Source of the DNA: Ruminiclostridium sufflavum DSM 19573
GTDB lineage: Bacteria > Bacillota > Clostridia > Acetivibrionales > DSM-1351
Reading direction: 5' to 3'
Length of the DNA stretch: 64,000 nucleotides
NCBI RefSeq assembly: GCF_003208175.1
Contig: NZ_QKMR01000008.1
Location: 1 to 64,000, forward strand
In this document: positions 28,094 to 36,500 of the stretch, in pieces
Position numbering within the stretch: position 1 is the stretch's first letter
Layout of the letters: each line of letters opens with the position of its first letter
Notes under the pieces: model-generated
The model's database searches: none
Seen by the model: only the letters and a program-made list of their open reading frames with translations
Told to the model about the DNA's origin: nothing
Made by a program: the position numbers and the translations under genes

Positions 28094-28915
28094 TTATCTT
28101 ACCCCCAGATCTGCCAGCGCTTGCGCTGCCTGTTCTTTATTTATGCCATGTCCATGCCATTCACAGCAGTTTTCCATAAATGAGACACCTTTTCCCTTGA
28201 CTGTTTTAGCAATTATGGCAGTTGGCTTTTCCTTACTCTTTTTTGCCAGTGCAACGGCATAATATATCTCTTCATGGTTGTGCCCGTCTATTACAATTGT
28301 ATCCCATCCAAAAGCCCTAAATTTTTCATCTATAGGCTCAACACCCATTACTTCACATACAGGGCCGTCTATTTGGAGTCCGTTGGAGTCAACAATAGCT
28401 ATGAGCTTATTCAGCTTATAGTGAGCCGCAGTCATTGCCGCCTCCCATATCTGTCCTTCCTGTATTTCTCCGTCTCCAAGTATAGCAAACACATTGTAGC
28501 TCTTATTATCCACTCTTGCAGCAAGAGCCATGCCATTTGCGGCAGATAGTCCCTGTCCCAGAGAGCCTGTTGATATCTCAATACCCGGTGTTTTTTTCAT
28601 ATCCGGATGGCCCTGAAGAATTGATCCGGGTTTTCTAAGGGTTTTAAGCTCTTTTTTGTCAAAAAACCCCTTGTCCGCTAAAACACAATATAGCGCTGGC
28701 GCCACATGTCCCTTTGACAGAACAAGCCTGTCACGGTTCTCATCCTTTGGCCTTGAACTGTCAATATTCATTACACTGTAATATAAAACAGTCAATATAT
28801 CAACTACAGAAAGAGACCCTCCCGGATGGCCGGAGCCTGCATTATATATTGTATCAATTATATCTTTTCTTAATGCTTGCGATTTTTCTTTTAAAAAATT
28901 AAATTTAGTTTCCAT
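28094..28915 (-). CDS. Transketolase, N-terminal (thiamine diphosphate) subunit
   Basis: The 273-residue protein starts at the ATG at 28915 with GAGGA upstream; the frame extends 43 codons further without family similarity. It shows the SGHPGGSLSVVDIL entry motif, LSKGHVAPALY and the thiamine diphosphate/magnesium motif GDGEIQEGQIWEAAM followed by VDSNGLQ. It works as a heteromer with the downstream C-terminal subunit. Confidence 0.95.
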   Translation of the reverse strand: METKFNFLKEKSQALRKDIIDTIYNAGSGHPGGSLSVVDILTVLYYSVMNIDSSRPKDENRDRLVLSKGHVAPALYCVLADKGFFDKKELKTLRKPGSILQGHPDMKKTPGIEISTGSLGQGLSAANGMALAARVDNKSYNVFAILGDGEIQEGQIWEAAMTAAHYKLNKLIAIVDSNGLQIDGPVCEVMGVEPIDEKFRAFGWDTIVIDGHNHEEIYYAVALAKKSKEKPTAIIAKTVKGKGVSFMENCCEWHGHGINKEQAAQALADLGVR

Positions 28916-28973
28916 AATAAATTCCTCACATATATGATTAAGATGTCCTAAAAGAATGCTGTGCCATTTTTCT

Positions 28974-29366
28974 TTAATTTGAAAGCTGTACAAATTCAAG
29001 TTCGCAGCCATTGGGATCCGTAGCAAGCATACCGATAAGTCCAAGCCTTTCCACCCATTTAGGCGGCTGCATAATTAATCCGCCATAAAATTCAATATCT
29101 TTAGCCACCTGTTTAATATCTGATACTTCAAAAGCCAAATGACGAAACATACCCTTTGCCGTAAATGGAGTCACAATTTCGCCTGTTGAAAAATAATACT
29201 CAATAAACTCCAGCTTTATACCACCCGGAAGAAGAAAATAGATTAACCGGTGATCCTCCATCTCAATATCCTGAAGCCGTTCAAGCTTCAAAAACTCACC
29301 ATAGAATTTAAGTGTGAGGGCCTTGTTTTTTACGTTGACAGAAAAGTGATTTATGCTTTTTATCAT
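28974..29366 (-). CDS. VOC (glyoxalase/epimerase superfamily) protein
   Basis: This 130-residue single-domain protein has two beta-alpha-beta-beta-beta modules: INHFSVNVKNKALTLKFY, and then RHLAFEVSDIKQVAKDI ending DPNGCELEFVQ. The start is set at the ATG at 29366 because AAGGAC is ten bases upstream; a GTG three codons earlier would be only about two bases from it. Metal ligands H (INHFS), E (LEFIE), H (RHLAF) and E (CELEF) look present. The family includes epimerases, lyases and dioxygenases, so function is open; sugar or acid epimerisation fits the operon. Confidence 0.85.
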   Translation of the reverse strand: MIKSINHFSVNVKNKALTLKFYGEFLKLERLQDIEMEDHRLIYFLLPGGIKLEFIEYYFSTGEIVTPFTAKGMFRHLAFEVSDIKQVAKDIEFYGGLIMQPPKWVERLGLIGMLATDPNGCELEFVQLSN

Positions 29367-29394
29367 CGAATTCACGTCCTTTTATGATGACAAC

Positions 29395-29452
29395 CAATAG
29401 TTAAGAGCGAATAACCAGATATAGAGAATATTGCTTATCCGCTCTTACTATC
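29395..29452 (-). other. Imperfect 20-pair intergenic stem-loop
   Basis: Arms around TAAGAGCGGATAAGC and GTTATTCGCTCTTAA (29401-29416 with 29433-29447) pair almost perfectly, and flanking bases extend the stem. No U-run follows on either strand, so it is probably a processing or stability hairpin between the RbsD/FucU and VOC genes rather than a terminator. The preceding CAGGACGATA resembles the end of the copy A hairpin repeat. Confidence 0.5.
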
Positions 29453-29462
29453 GTCCTGATTA

Positions 29463-29888
29463 TTAAAGGAGACCTTTTTTAAGTATAATATTTGCCGCAA
29501 GGGCTTTTTCACTTGTTGTAACTAAGCAATACGCATTTTTAACTGCCTCATTAAATTCAGCAGGAGGAAGCATTCTGAAACCATTCTTAAACTTGGGAGC
29601 TTCCTCGCTTTGCAAAATAATATCCTTGTAGACATCCCAAATATCAGCCTTCGGTCCGTCCCAAGCACACAAAGCAGCCGGCTGCTCAGTAGTAGGGTCA
29701 AGAGGCAAATATTCCAAAACCGCTTTCAGAATTTCAGGCACACCATGTCCGTCAAGGCGTACTACACGCTTTCCAAGAGAACACGCCGGCATATTTCCGT
29801 CACATATTACTATTTCATCGGTGTGTCCCATCTCCATCAATACTTTAATCAATTCCGGATTTATTACTGGTGAAATTTTTTTTAACAT
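29463..29888 (-). CDS. RbsD/FucU-family sugar mutarotase
   Basis: The 141-residue protein matches RbsD/FucU: INPELIKVLMEMGHTDEIVICDGN, the catalytic-type histidine in EMGHTD, and the C-terminal YCLVTTSEKALAANIILKKG. These cytoplasmic mutarotases interconvert anomers of ribose, fucose or related sugars, usually after uptake. AAAGGAGC precedes the ATG at 29888. It is a distant paralog of the gene at 51900-52319 in another sugar operon. Confidence 0.93.
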   Translation of the reverse strand: MLKKISPVINPELIKVLMEMGHTDEIVICDGNMPACSLGKRVVRLDGHGVPEILKAVLEYLPLDPTTEQPAALCAWDGPKADIWDVYKDIILQSEEAPKFKNGFRMLPPAEFNEAVKNAYCLVTTSEKALAANIILKKGLL

Positions 29889-29960
29889 AGTTATGCTCCT
29901 TTTAATTATGAATTTTTAAAATGTATGAATGTATTATTTTTTAGAATTTTTGCGCGAAAA

Positions 29961-29974
29961 TTAAAACGTTTACA
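29961..29974 (-). promoter_or_regulatory. Possible CcpA (cre-like) site
   Basis: Minus-strand TGTAAACGTTTTAA matches the cre consensus TGWAARCGYTWNCW except at one position. It lies in the 156-bp gap between the alcohol dehydrogenase and RbsD/FucU genes. A single match of this length in AT-rich DNA is weak evidence. Confidence 0.3.
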
Positions 29975-30044
29975 TAAAATCACGTGATAAATTAAGTTGA
30001 TTATATGTTCAATTAATTATACTTGGTAAATTAATTACGGTTTA

Positions 30045-31220
30045 TTAAAATGCGTTAGTAAGAATATTAATGAAGTCCTGCTGATTTATAGGATAGAAGC
30101 CTCCCAGCCTTCCGCTTCCATCAGGATAAGCTTTTTTTGCCATAACCTGTATATCCTCCAGACTTTTTACGCCAACCTCACGTAAAGATACAGGAAGCCC
30201 TACAGACTTTATGAAGGACTCAAGACGCTCAATCCCCTCCAATGCCGTTGCTTTCAGATCAAAAGGGTCTATTTGTACATCCATTACCCTGTTTGCCCAC
30301 TGTGCAAACCTTGCCACATCGTGCTCAAGGACATACCTCATCCAAACCGGCACAATCACTGCCAAGCCCGCTCCATGAGATGAATCAAATGCAATAGAGC
30401 CGATATCACGCTGCAGCAAATGGCTTGTCCAAGCCTGTTCACGTCCCACACCAATTGTACCGTCCTGCGCCATTTTACAGCCCCACATAATTTCGGCGCG
30501 CACATCATAGTTATCCGGGTCTTCCTTTACCAATTTCATGTACTTTATCATTGACTTCATAATGCCCTCACACAATCTGTCCGAAACATCTACATAAGCT
30601 GTATTTGTAAAATAGCGTTCCATAGCATGCACAATTGCATCAAAAGCACCTGCAAGAGTATGATACATCGGAATTGAATAGGTCAGTTCCGGGTTCATTA
30701 TAGAAAATACAGGTCTTGCCAGATCAGTGTCGCAGGAACGTTTCAAACCTATTCTTTCATCAGTTATGACAGAGCCATTGCTGGATTCACTTCCCGCACC
30801 CGGCAAGGTAAGAATTGTTCCTATCTTTAAGCAATCTGCCGGCTGAGCTTTGCCAAGGTAAAGATCCATAAAATCACCGTTATAAACCACTCCATAGCCG
30901 ATAGCTTTTGCAGAATCGATTACGCTTCCTCCTCCGATTGCGAGTATGAAGTTTATTCCATTTTTTTTACACATCTCAATTCCTTGGTAAACAAGGTCTT
31001 CACGAGGATTTGGTTTCACACCGCCCAGTTCAAGATATTCTATACCGGCAGCCTTTAATGAAGCTGCAACTCTGTCAAACAGACCGTCTTTTTTTATCCT
31101 GTCCGATCCATAATGAATGAGTATCTTTTTAGAGTATCTGGCAGTCTCTTCACCGGCCTTTTCTTCCGAGCCCTTGCCAAATATTATTTTTGTAGGGTTA
31201 TAATAAATGTCATTAATCAA
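30045..31220 (-). CDS. Iron-containing (group III) alcohol dehydrogenase, BDH/YqhD-like
   Basis: The 391-residue protein begins INDIYYNPTKIIFGKG, with the nucleotide-binding GGGSVIDSAKAI and the metal-binding segments AFDAIVHAMERYF and DSSHGAGLAV. It reduces aldehydes to alcohols, or the reverse, with NAD(P)H in the cytoplasm. It starts with TTG at 31220, with GGAG nine bases upstream. In this operon it probably reduces or oxidises a short aldehyde made from the imported sugar; the substrate is not readable from sequence. Confidence 0.93.
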   Translation of the reverse strand: MINDIYYNPTKIIFGKGSEEKAGEETARYSKKILIHYGSDRIKKDGLFDRVAASLKAAGIEYLELGGVKPNPREDLVYQGIEMCKKNGINFILAIGGGSVIDSAKAIGYGVVYNGDFMDLYLGKAQPADCLKIGTILTLPGAGSESSNGSVITDERIGLKRSCDTDLARPVFSIMNPELTYSIPMYHTLAGAFDAIVHAMERYFTNTAYVDVSDRLCEGIMKSMIKYMKLVKEDPDNYDVRAEIMWGCKMAQDGTIGVGREQAWTSHLLQRDIGSIAFDSSHGAGLAVIVPVWMRYVLEHDVARFAQWANRVMDVQIDPFDLKATALEGIERLESFIKSVGLPVSLREVGVKSLEDIQVMAKKAYPDGSGRLGGFYPINQQDFINILTNAF

Positions 31221-31297
31221 AGCACTTTTCTCCTTTTTATTTTTTTATTTATGAACCACTGCAAATTTCCGCCATGACTCATAATTAACTTTAATGC

Positions 31298-32311
31298 TTA
31301 CTTAAAGTTTTCAAGATATTTATCTGCATTATCCTGTGTAACAAGCTGGAACGGAACATAAGTGGCTTTTTCATACTTCTCGCCGTTTAAAATCTGCATT
31401 GCAACCTTGATTGCCCCTTCAGCCTGTCCATAAACATCCTGGAATACAGTTGCAGACATTTCACCCTTCTTTACAGATTGCAAAGCATCCTTAATTGCAT
31501 CAACACCGATTACCTTGATATCAAGCTTAGCTGCCTGGATTGCCTGCAAGGCTCCCATGCCCATATCATCACTGTGGCATACAACAGCATTAATTTTATC
31601 ACCATTTTTTTGAATCCAATTCTCCATCAGCTGCATAGCCTGAGTACGATCCCAGTTGGCAGTATTTTGTTCAATTATTTTAATATCCGGATACTTTTTA
31701 AGTGTCTCCTCAATACCCTGCTGACGGGAAACCTCGGCAGAATGTCCGAACGGTCCATGAATAACAGCAATATTACCTTTGCCATTCAGCAGCTTCGCCA
31801 TATATTCCATCTCCATAGTCCCTGCCTCAACATCATTGGCTCCCACATACGCTGTAGCTTCATCAATATTGTCTGTAACATTATTGCAGCCGATAACAGG
31901 AATATTTGCAGCGTTGGCTTTATCAATAATCGGTGCGCAGCCGCTCTTATCCTGCGGGATAAACATTAGTGCATCAACCTTCTGCTGAATTGCATTTTCA
32001 GCTTGACTGAGCTGCTTTTCCGCTGAACCCTGGCCATCAAATTCAATCAAATCAACTCCGAGTTCCTTGCAACGAGCCTTGAGAACATCCTGAAAATAAA
32101 TATTAAACTGTGTGCCCAAATTCTGATAAATCATGGCTACCTTGTAATTCTTGCCATTACCGGCGGAGGAAGTATCCGAGGAGCCTGAGGCTGTATTGTT
32201 CGCAGAGGATGTGTCTGCCGAGCCGACATTAATCGCTGAATTTCCTCCGCAGCCAACAAATAAGGACATTACCAACGATAATACTGTGAGCAAACCAATG
32301 ATTCTTTTCAT
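31298..32311 (-). CDS. Sugar ABC transporter substrate-binding lipoprotein (RbsB type)
   Basis: The 337-residue lipoprotein has the lipobox LFVGCGG after an N-terminal signal. A serine/threonine/asparagine-rich linker leads to a periplasmic-binding type I domain (YKVAMIYQNLGTQFNIYF, DALMFIPQDKSG, CHSDDMGMGALQAIQAA). It captures a monosaccharide at the cell surface for the RbsC/RbsA-like proteins encoded directly upstream. The order ATPase, permease, binding protein is compact, with gaps of about 60 bp or less. Confidence 0.95.
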   Translation of the reverse strand: MKRIIGLLTVLSLVMSLFVGCGGNSAINVGSADTSSANNTASGSSDTSSAGNGKNYKVAMIYQNLGTQFNIYFQDVLKARCKELGVDLIEFDGQGSAEKQLSQAENAIQQKVDALMFIPQDKSGCAPIIDKANAANIPVIGCNNVTDNIDEATAYVGANDVEAGTMEMEYMAKLLNGKGNIAVIHGPFGHSAEVSRQQGIEETLKKYPDIKIIEQNTANWDRTQAMQLMENWIQKNGDKINAVVCHSDDMGMGALQAIQAAKLDIKVIGVDAIKDALQSVKKGEMSATVFQDVYGQAEGAIKVAMQILNGEKYEKATYVPFQLVTQDNADKYLENFK

Positions 32312-32370
32312 TTAAAATCTCTCCTTTATTTTTTATTTTGTAAAGCCTCTTTTACAGAAGCTTATACACA

Positions 32371-33327
32371 TTAATGATTTCGGTTGACATTATGACGGTC
32401 AATAATAACAGCCAACAGAACAACGAGACCTGTGATTACTTTTTGATAGTAACCGGAGACATTCAATAAATCCATGCCATTATTCAGAACACCTATAATC
32501 AGTACGCCGACAACAGTTGTCAAGATACTTCCCGTACCTCCGGCAGTACTGGTACCGCCTATAACAACCGCAGTAATAGCCTGTAGATCATACGCCTCTC
32601 CTGCTATAGGAGATCCTACAGCTACTCGTGCAGAAAGCACAATTCCTGCAACTGCTGCTATACATCCATTAATAAAATAAGTACTGGCCTTCAGCTTTTT
32701 AACATTCAAGCCACTGACAATCGCCGCTTTTTCATTTCCCCCGATGGCATAGATATAACGCCCGTATTTTGTCTTTGCAAGAACAAACCATGCAATTACC
32801 GCAAGAATTATAAAAATGACAACCGGAGTTGGTATGCCAAAAATAAAAGATTTACCAATAGAGACATATTCATCAGTCAGATCATTTATCGGGCGTCCCG
32901 AAGTATAGACAAGAGTTACTCCTCGGACAGCCGTTTGTATACCCAATGTAGCAATAAACGGATTAATACCCAGATAAGAAATGACAAAGCCATTAATTCC
33001 GCCTACAATTCCGCCTACCGCAATTCCAATTAAAATTGCAACAGGTAACGGAAATACAGTACCTGCCGTAGAAGAAAAGCTTGCTGCGACACAGGAAGAC
33101 AACGCCAATGAAGATGCGACCGATAGGTCTATGCCGCTTGTTATAATTACATATGTCATGCCTAATGCAAGAATACCTATCATTGCACTTTGACGTAAAA
33201 TATTTTGAGCATTTGTTACACTGAAAAACGTATCGGTAAAAATACTTAAACATAAAACCATCAATCCGAATGTAATAAAAATGATATTTTTAAATAAGAA
33301 ATCCTTTCGAAAAATTTTACTCAACAT
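32371..33327 (-). CDS. Sugar ABC transporter permease (RbsC type)
   Basis: The 318-residue membrane protein has about eight to ten hydrophobic helices and the RbsC/BPD_transp_2 signatures: LALGMTYVIITSGIDLSVAS, GINPFIATLGIQTAVRGV, TYFINGCIAAVAGIVLSARV and AVVIGGTSTAGGTGS. The ATG at 33327 lies inside the last codons of the ATPase gene (11-bp overlap), with AGGAGG upstream, so the two are translationally coupled. Confidence 0.95.
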   Translation of the reverse strand: MLSKIFRKDFLFKNIIFITFGLMVLCLSIFTDTFFSVTNAQNILRQSAMIGILALGMTYVIITSGIDLSVASSLALSSCVAASFSSTAGTVFPLPVAILIGIAVGGIVGGINGFVISYLGINPFIATLGIQTAVRGVTLVYTSGRPINDLTDEYVSIGKSFIFGIPTPVVIFIILAVIAWFVLAKTKYGRYIYAIGGNEKAAIVSGLNVKKLKASTYFINGCIAAVAGIVLSARVAVGSPIAGEAYDLQAITAVVIGGTSTAGGTGSILTTVVGVLIIGVLNNGMDLLNVSGYYQKVITGLVVLLAVIIDRHNVNRNH

Positions 33328-34852
33328 AATCCGCTAAGTCCTCCTTTTGCGTGCCAGTCGCACATGACATTAATTTTACCTGTTCAAATTCCTTCCGGGT
33401 AAAGATACCAGTTTGTTTTCCGGCACACATTACCAGAATTCTGTCACACATGCCTAAAAGCTCGGGCATTTCAGACGAAATCATGATAATCGCCTTCCCC
33501 TCCTGCGCCATATCACTCATAATTTTATAAATTTCAAACTTAGCTCCCACATCAATACCTCTTGTTGGTTCATCCATAATCATAATTTCCGGCTCACTGA
33601 GCAGCCACTTACTTATGACAACCTTCTGCTGATTTCCGCCGCTTAAATTTTCCAATTTTGCTTCCTGCGTAGGTGTCTTTATTTTAAGCGCATCTATCAT
33701 CCTTTGGGTTGCTGACTTTTCCTTTGCGGCAAAAACCATAGGAAAGTATTTTGAACAGTAGTTTTTCATACTGGCTATTGTAGAATTCTGCCGCACAGAG
33801 TGCATTAAGCTAAGTCCATATGCCCTGCGGTCTTCCGTAATGAAAGCCATTTTGTTAGCAATCGAATTCCAGGCATGACGGATAAAAACCTCTTTACCGT
33901 CAATATACACCTTGCCTGTATCAGGCTTTTTCAATCCAAAAACCGCTTCCGCAACCTCACTGCGTCCGGCTCCCACTAAACCCAGAAATCCAAATATTTC
34001 ACCCTTGCGCACTTCAAAGGAAATATTTTTAAATTCATTGCCGCGACTGAAATTTTCAACACGAAGTTTCTCAGCACCTATAGAAATCTGCCTCTTGTCA
34101 TAGACATCCTTGAGTTCACGTCCAACCATAAGAGTGATGATTTTCTTTTTATCTAATTCCTGAATAGAGTAAGTACCGATAGTTCTGCCATCCCTTATGA
34201 CTGTAACAGTATCTGAAATTTCAAAAATCTCATCAAGCTTATGACTGATATATATTATAGATTTCCCTTCAGCTGTAAGCTTACGAATAATACGAAACAA
34301 CGTTGCAATTTCATTATCTGTCAGAGAGGATGTAGGTTCGTCCATAATTATAATCTTTGCATTGAAGGCTATGGCTCGTACAATTTCGACCATTTGCTGC
34401 TTGGCAATTGTCAATTCGTGCATACGTGAGCTTACATTAATATCAATTCCGTATTCGCACATAATCTTTTGTATTTCCTGTATGTTTTTCTTCTTATCAA
34501 CAATGCCAAATCCAACGCTGGACTCACGGCCAATGAACAAATTTGCTTCTACTGTCATTTGAGGGAAAAAATTAAGTTCTTGGTGAATCATACTGATTCC
34601 CTTGTTAATAGCATCCTTTGTATTAATGATTTGCACAGCCTGTCCATTGATAACAACCTCACCTTTATCCTGCTTATGAATTCCGGCAAGAACCTTCATC
34701 AAGGTTGATTTTCCGGCTCCATTCTCACCGCAGAGAGCATGGACTGAGCCGGCTTTTACTTTCAGCGTGACATCATCCAATGCAAGAACACCCGGGAACG
34801 ACTTTGTCACTCCCCGCATCTCAAATAAATATTCGTTCTCTTCCACTATCAT
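33317..34852 (-). CDS. Sugar ABC transporter ATPase with two nucleotide-binding domains (RbsA type)
   Basis: The 511-residue protein has two ABC cassettes. The first shows Walker A GENGAGKSTLMK, a signature region MHELTIAKQQMVEIVRA and Walker B IIIMDEPTSSL. The second shows a degenerate Walker A (GLVGAGRSE), LSGGNQQKVVISKW and Walker B IMIMDEPTRG. This is the RbsA/XylG/MglA pattern. It energises monosaccharide import with the permease and binding protein. AGGAGG precedes the ATG at 34852. Confidence 0.96.
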   Translation of the reverse strand: MIVEENEYLFEMRGVTKSFPGVLALDDVTLKVKAGSVHALCGENGAGKSTLMKVLAGIHKQDKGEVVINGQAVQIINTKDAINKGISMIHQELNFFPQMTVEANLFIGRESSVGFGIVDKKKNIQEIQKIMCEYGIDINVSSRMHELTIAKQQMVEIVRAIAFNAKIIIMDEPTSSLTDNEIATLFRIIRKLTAEGKSIIYISHKLDEIFEISDTVTVIRDGRTIGTYSIQELDKKKIITLMVGRELKDVYDKRQISIGAEKLRVENFSRGNEFKNISFEVRKGEIFGFLGLVGAGRSEVAEAVFGLKKPDTGKVYIDGKEVFIRHAWNSIANKMAFITEDRRAYGLSLMHSVRQNSTIASMKNYCSKYFPMVFAAKEKSATQRMIDALKIKTPTQEAKLENLSGGNQQKVVISKWLLSEPEIMIMDEPTRGIDVGAKFEIYKIMSDMAQEGKAIIMISSEMPELLGMCDRILVMCAGKQTGIFTRKEFEQVKLMSCATGTQKEDLADYVE

Positions 34853-35030
34853 TAACCCTCCTAACTTTTTCTACCATATATCAGAATATGCCCCTGAAAT
34901 AAAGCTTAATTACGGGTCGAATTTCTGCGGAGTTATGCTGACAATTATGGTGGTCGGCCACTACCTAACCTTTTACACCTCATGCCTTCAAGATTATTTT
35001 TAACTGCTTTCTTTCAATCCTGTGTATTAA

Positions 35031-36065
35031 TTATTGTGATTTATAATCAATATTCTCAACTATCTCAATAATATTATCCATAAGGATATTACTCTTTTCT
35101 GAAAGCTCTGCGCCTGCAAAGTACTTGAACAAATAGGCAATGGACTCATATCCCTGTTTGAACGGCTGCTGGCAGATAGTCGCATTAATTTTCCCCTCTT
35201 TAACAAGCTGTTTAATATGCGGTCCGTCATCATAACAGATAGTGCTGATTTTTCGCTCATTGAGCTTTGAAATTGCCTCGCATGCACCCTTAATACCTTC
35301 ACCGGTAATATAAAGGGCATCAATCTGAGGGTGCACAGCCAGAGCTTTAGAGACCAAATCATATGCAAGAAAATCATTATCATTACATTCTAACGTTTCT
35401 ATTATAGATAAATTCGACAAACGCGAATCCATAACTTCACAGAAGCCCCGGATTCTTTGATTGTGCGAAAGAAGTTTTCCTGTACCGCTTAAAACAAGAA
35501 TCTGCGCCTTACTGTTAATCAACCCCATCAATCCAGCTGCAATACGCCCGCTCTGAACGAAATCAACACCTATATAGCAATTACGGGCTGAATTTTCAAT
35601 ATCTGAGTTAATTGTTACAACAGGAATTCCGGAAGCAACAATTTGGTTAATTTTTTCTGCAATTTTTCTATCGTCAAACGGAAGAAAAGCAAGAGCTGTA
35701 ACTCCTTCCGCCAATAATTCGTCAATAAATTCAATCTGATTTTCGACGTCGTATCCTGACATTTCTTTAAGAATAACCTTAACGCCGTAATCTTCATATT
35801 CCTTTTGAGCAGCATATATTCCGGCAATTAAGTCTTTAAAAAACGGGTTATTTATACTTGGCAGCAGCACTCCAAAAACCATCCGTTTTTTAAGAATCGA
35901 AAGTGCCTTTGCCGCAGAATTAGGTTTATATCCTAAAGCCTTTACAACCATTTTAACCCTCTCCTCAACATCCGGATTAACGCCTCCGCGATTATTAAGC
36001 ACACGGTCAACAGTGCCGCGTGAAACCTTTGCTACTGCGGCAATATCTTTAATTGTAACTGACAC
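35031..36065 (-). CDS. LacI-family transcriptional regulator
   Basis: The 344-residue regulator starts at the GTG at 36065 (GGAGG seven bases upstream); an ATG 11 codons earlier lacks a ribosome site. The helix-turn-helix IKDIAAVAKVSRGTVDRVLN is followed by a periplasmic-binding-like effector domain (VFGVLLPSINNPFFKDLIAG, ALYITGEGIKGACEAI). It sits 178 bp before the RbsA-like gene in the same direction. Palindromes of the form TGTGCTNNAGCACA surround its promoter, so it probably represses its own operon until the transported sugar binds. Confidence 0.95.
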   Translation of the reverse strand: MSVTIKDIAAVAKVSRGTVDRVLNNRGGVNPDVEERVKMVVKALGYKPNSAAKALSILKKRMVFGVLLPSINNPFFKDLIAGIYAAQKEYEDYGVKVILKEMSGYDVENQIEFIDELLAEGVTALAFLPFDDRKIAEKINQIVASGIPVVTINSDIENSARNCYIGVDFVQSGRIAAGLMGLINSKAQILVLSGTGKLLSHNQRIRGFCEVMDSRLSNLSIIETLECNDNDFLAYDLVSKALAVHPQIDALYITGEGIKGACEAISKLNERKISTICYDDGPHIKQLVKEGKINATICQQPFKQGYESIAYLFKYFAGAELSEKSNILMDNIIEIVENIDYKSQ

Positions 36066-36110
36066 ATTATCACCTCCTTTTAAATCTTTATAAAGCATTT
36101 GTATTTATTA

Positions 36111-36124
36111 TGTGCTCAAGCACA
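36111..36124. promoter_or_regulatory. LacI operator O1
   Basis: TGTGCTCAAGCACA is palindromic except for its two central bases and lies about 8-21 bases downstream of the predicted transcription start of the LacI gene. Related sequences occur at 36149-36159, 36254-36267 and 36302-36315. Confidence 0.7.
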
Positions 36125-36138
36125 TTTGCTATAAATAA

Positions 36139-36167
36139 ATAATAGCATTGAGCTCGAATAATGTCAA
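36139..36167 (-). promoter_or_regulatory. Sigma-A promoter of the lacI-ABC-transketolase operon
   Basis: Minus-strand TTGACA (36162-36167), exactly 17 bases of spacer and TATTAT (36139-36144). The spacer holds a TTCGAGCTCAA half-palindrome that resembles the operator core. Confidence 0.75.
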
Positions 36168-36253
36168 TAATTTTTAGTAATTAATTTTATTTTTATATTA
36201 TTTATTGTCGTTTTATTGTGTAATTTGTATAAAAAAATAAATAATATAATTTT

Positions 36254-36267
36254 TGTGTTTGAGCACG
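36254..36267. promoter_or_regulatory. LacI operator-like site O2
   Basis: TGTGTTTGAGCACG shares the TGTG/CACG arms and GAGC core of O1. It lies about 90 bp upstream of the lacI promoter and 234 bp before the plus-strand gene at 36501, so it could act by looping or on the divergent gene. Confidence 0.45.
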
Positions 36268-36301
36268 TAATAATTTTATTTTGGGTGTTTTGGATATTTT
36301 T

Positions 36302-36315
36302 TGTGCTCGGGCACC
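36302..36315. promoter_or_regulatory. LacI operator-like site O3
   Basis: TGTGCTCGGGCACC closely matches O1. It lies in the 435-bp divergent intergenic region, nearer to the plus-strand gene at 36501. The rest of this region is very AT-rich and shows no other gene. Confidence 0.5.
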
Positions 36316-36500
36316 TAAAAACTTGGCCAAAGCCCTTATCTTAACAGAAGCCTTCCGATGCAAAGCTATATTTAAAAGTATTCAAAAAAATAATATTCAT
36401 TATCAATATAGTGAGATAATTTTAAAAATTCATGGTAGAATTAATTACCACATAAACATTATATTAACAATTGATAAGAAAACAAAAGCAGGTGCTTTCC

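Noticed and set aside
27251-28183. Plus-strand 310-codon open frame opposite the transketolase genes
   Set aside because: It lies antisense to two clear transketolase subunits, is rich in C, S, Y and H, and has no ribosome site or domain.
27146-34852. Assignment of the transketolase operon to sulfoquinovose degradation (sulfo-transketolase route)
   Set aside because: A split transketolase is shared with that route, but no sulfoquinovosidase, sulfosugar isomerase or recognisable sulfolactaldehyde enzyme is present here.
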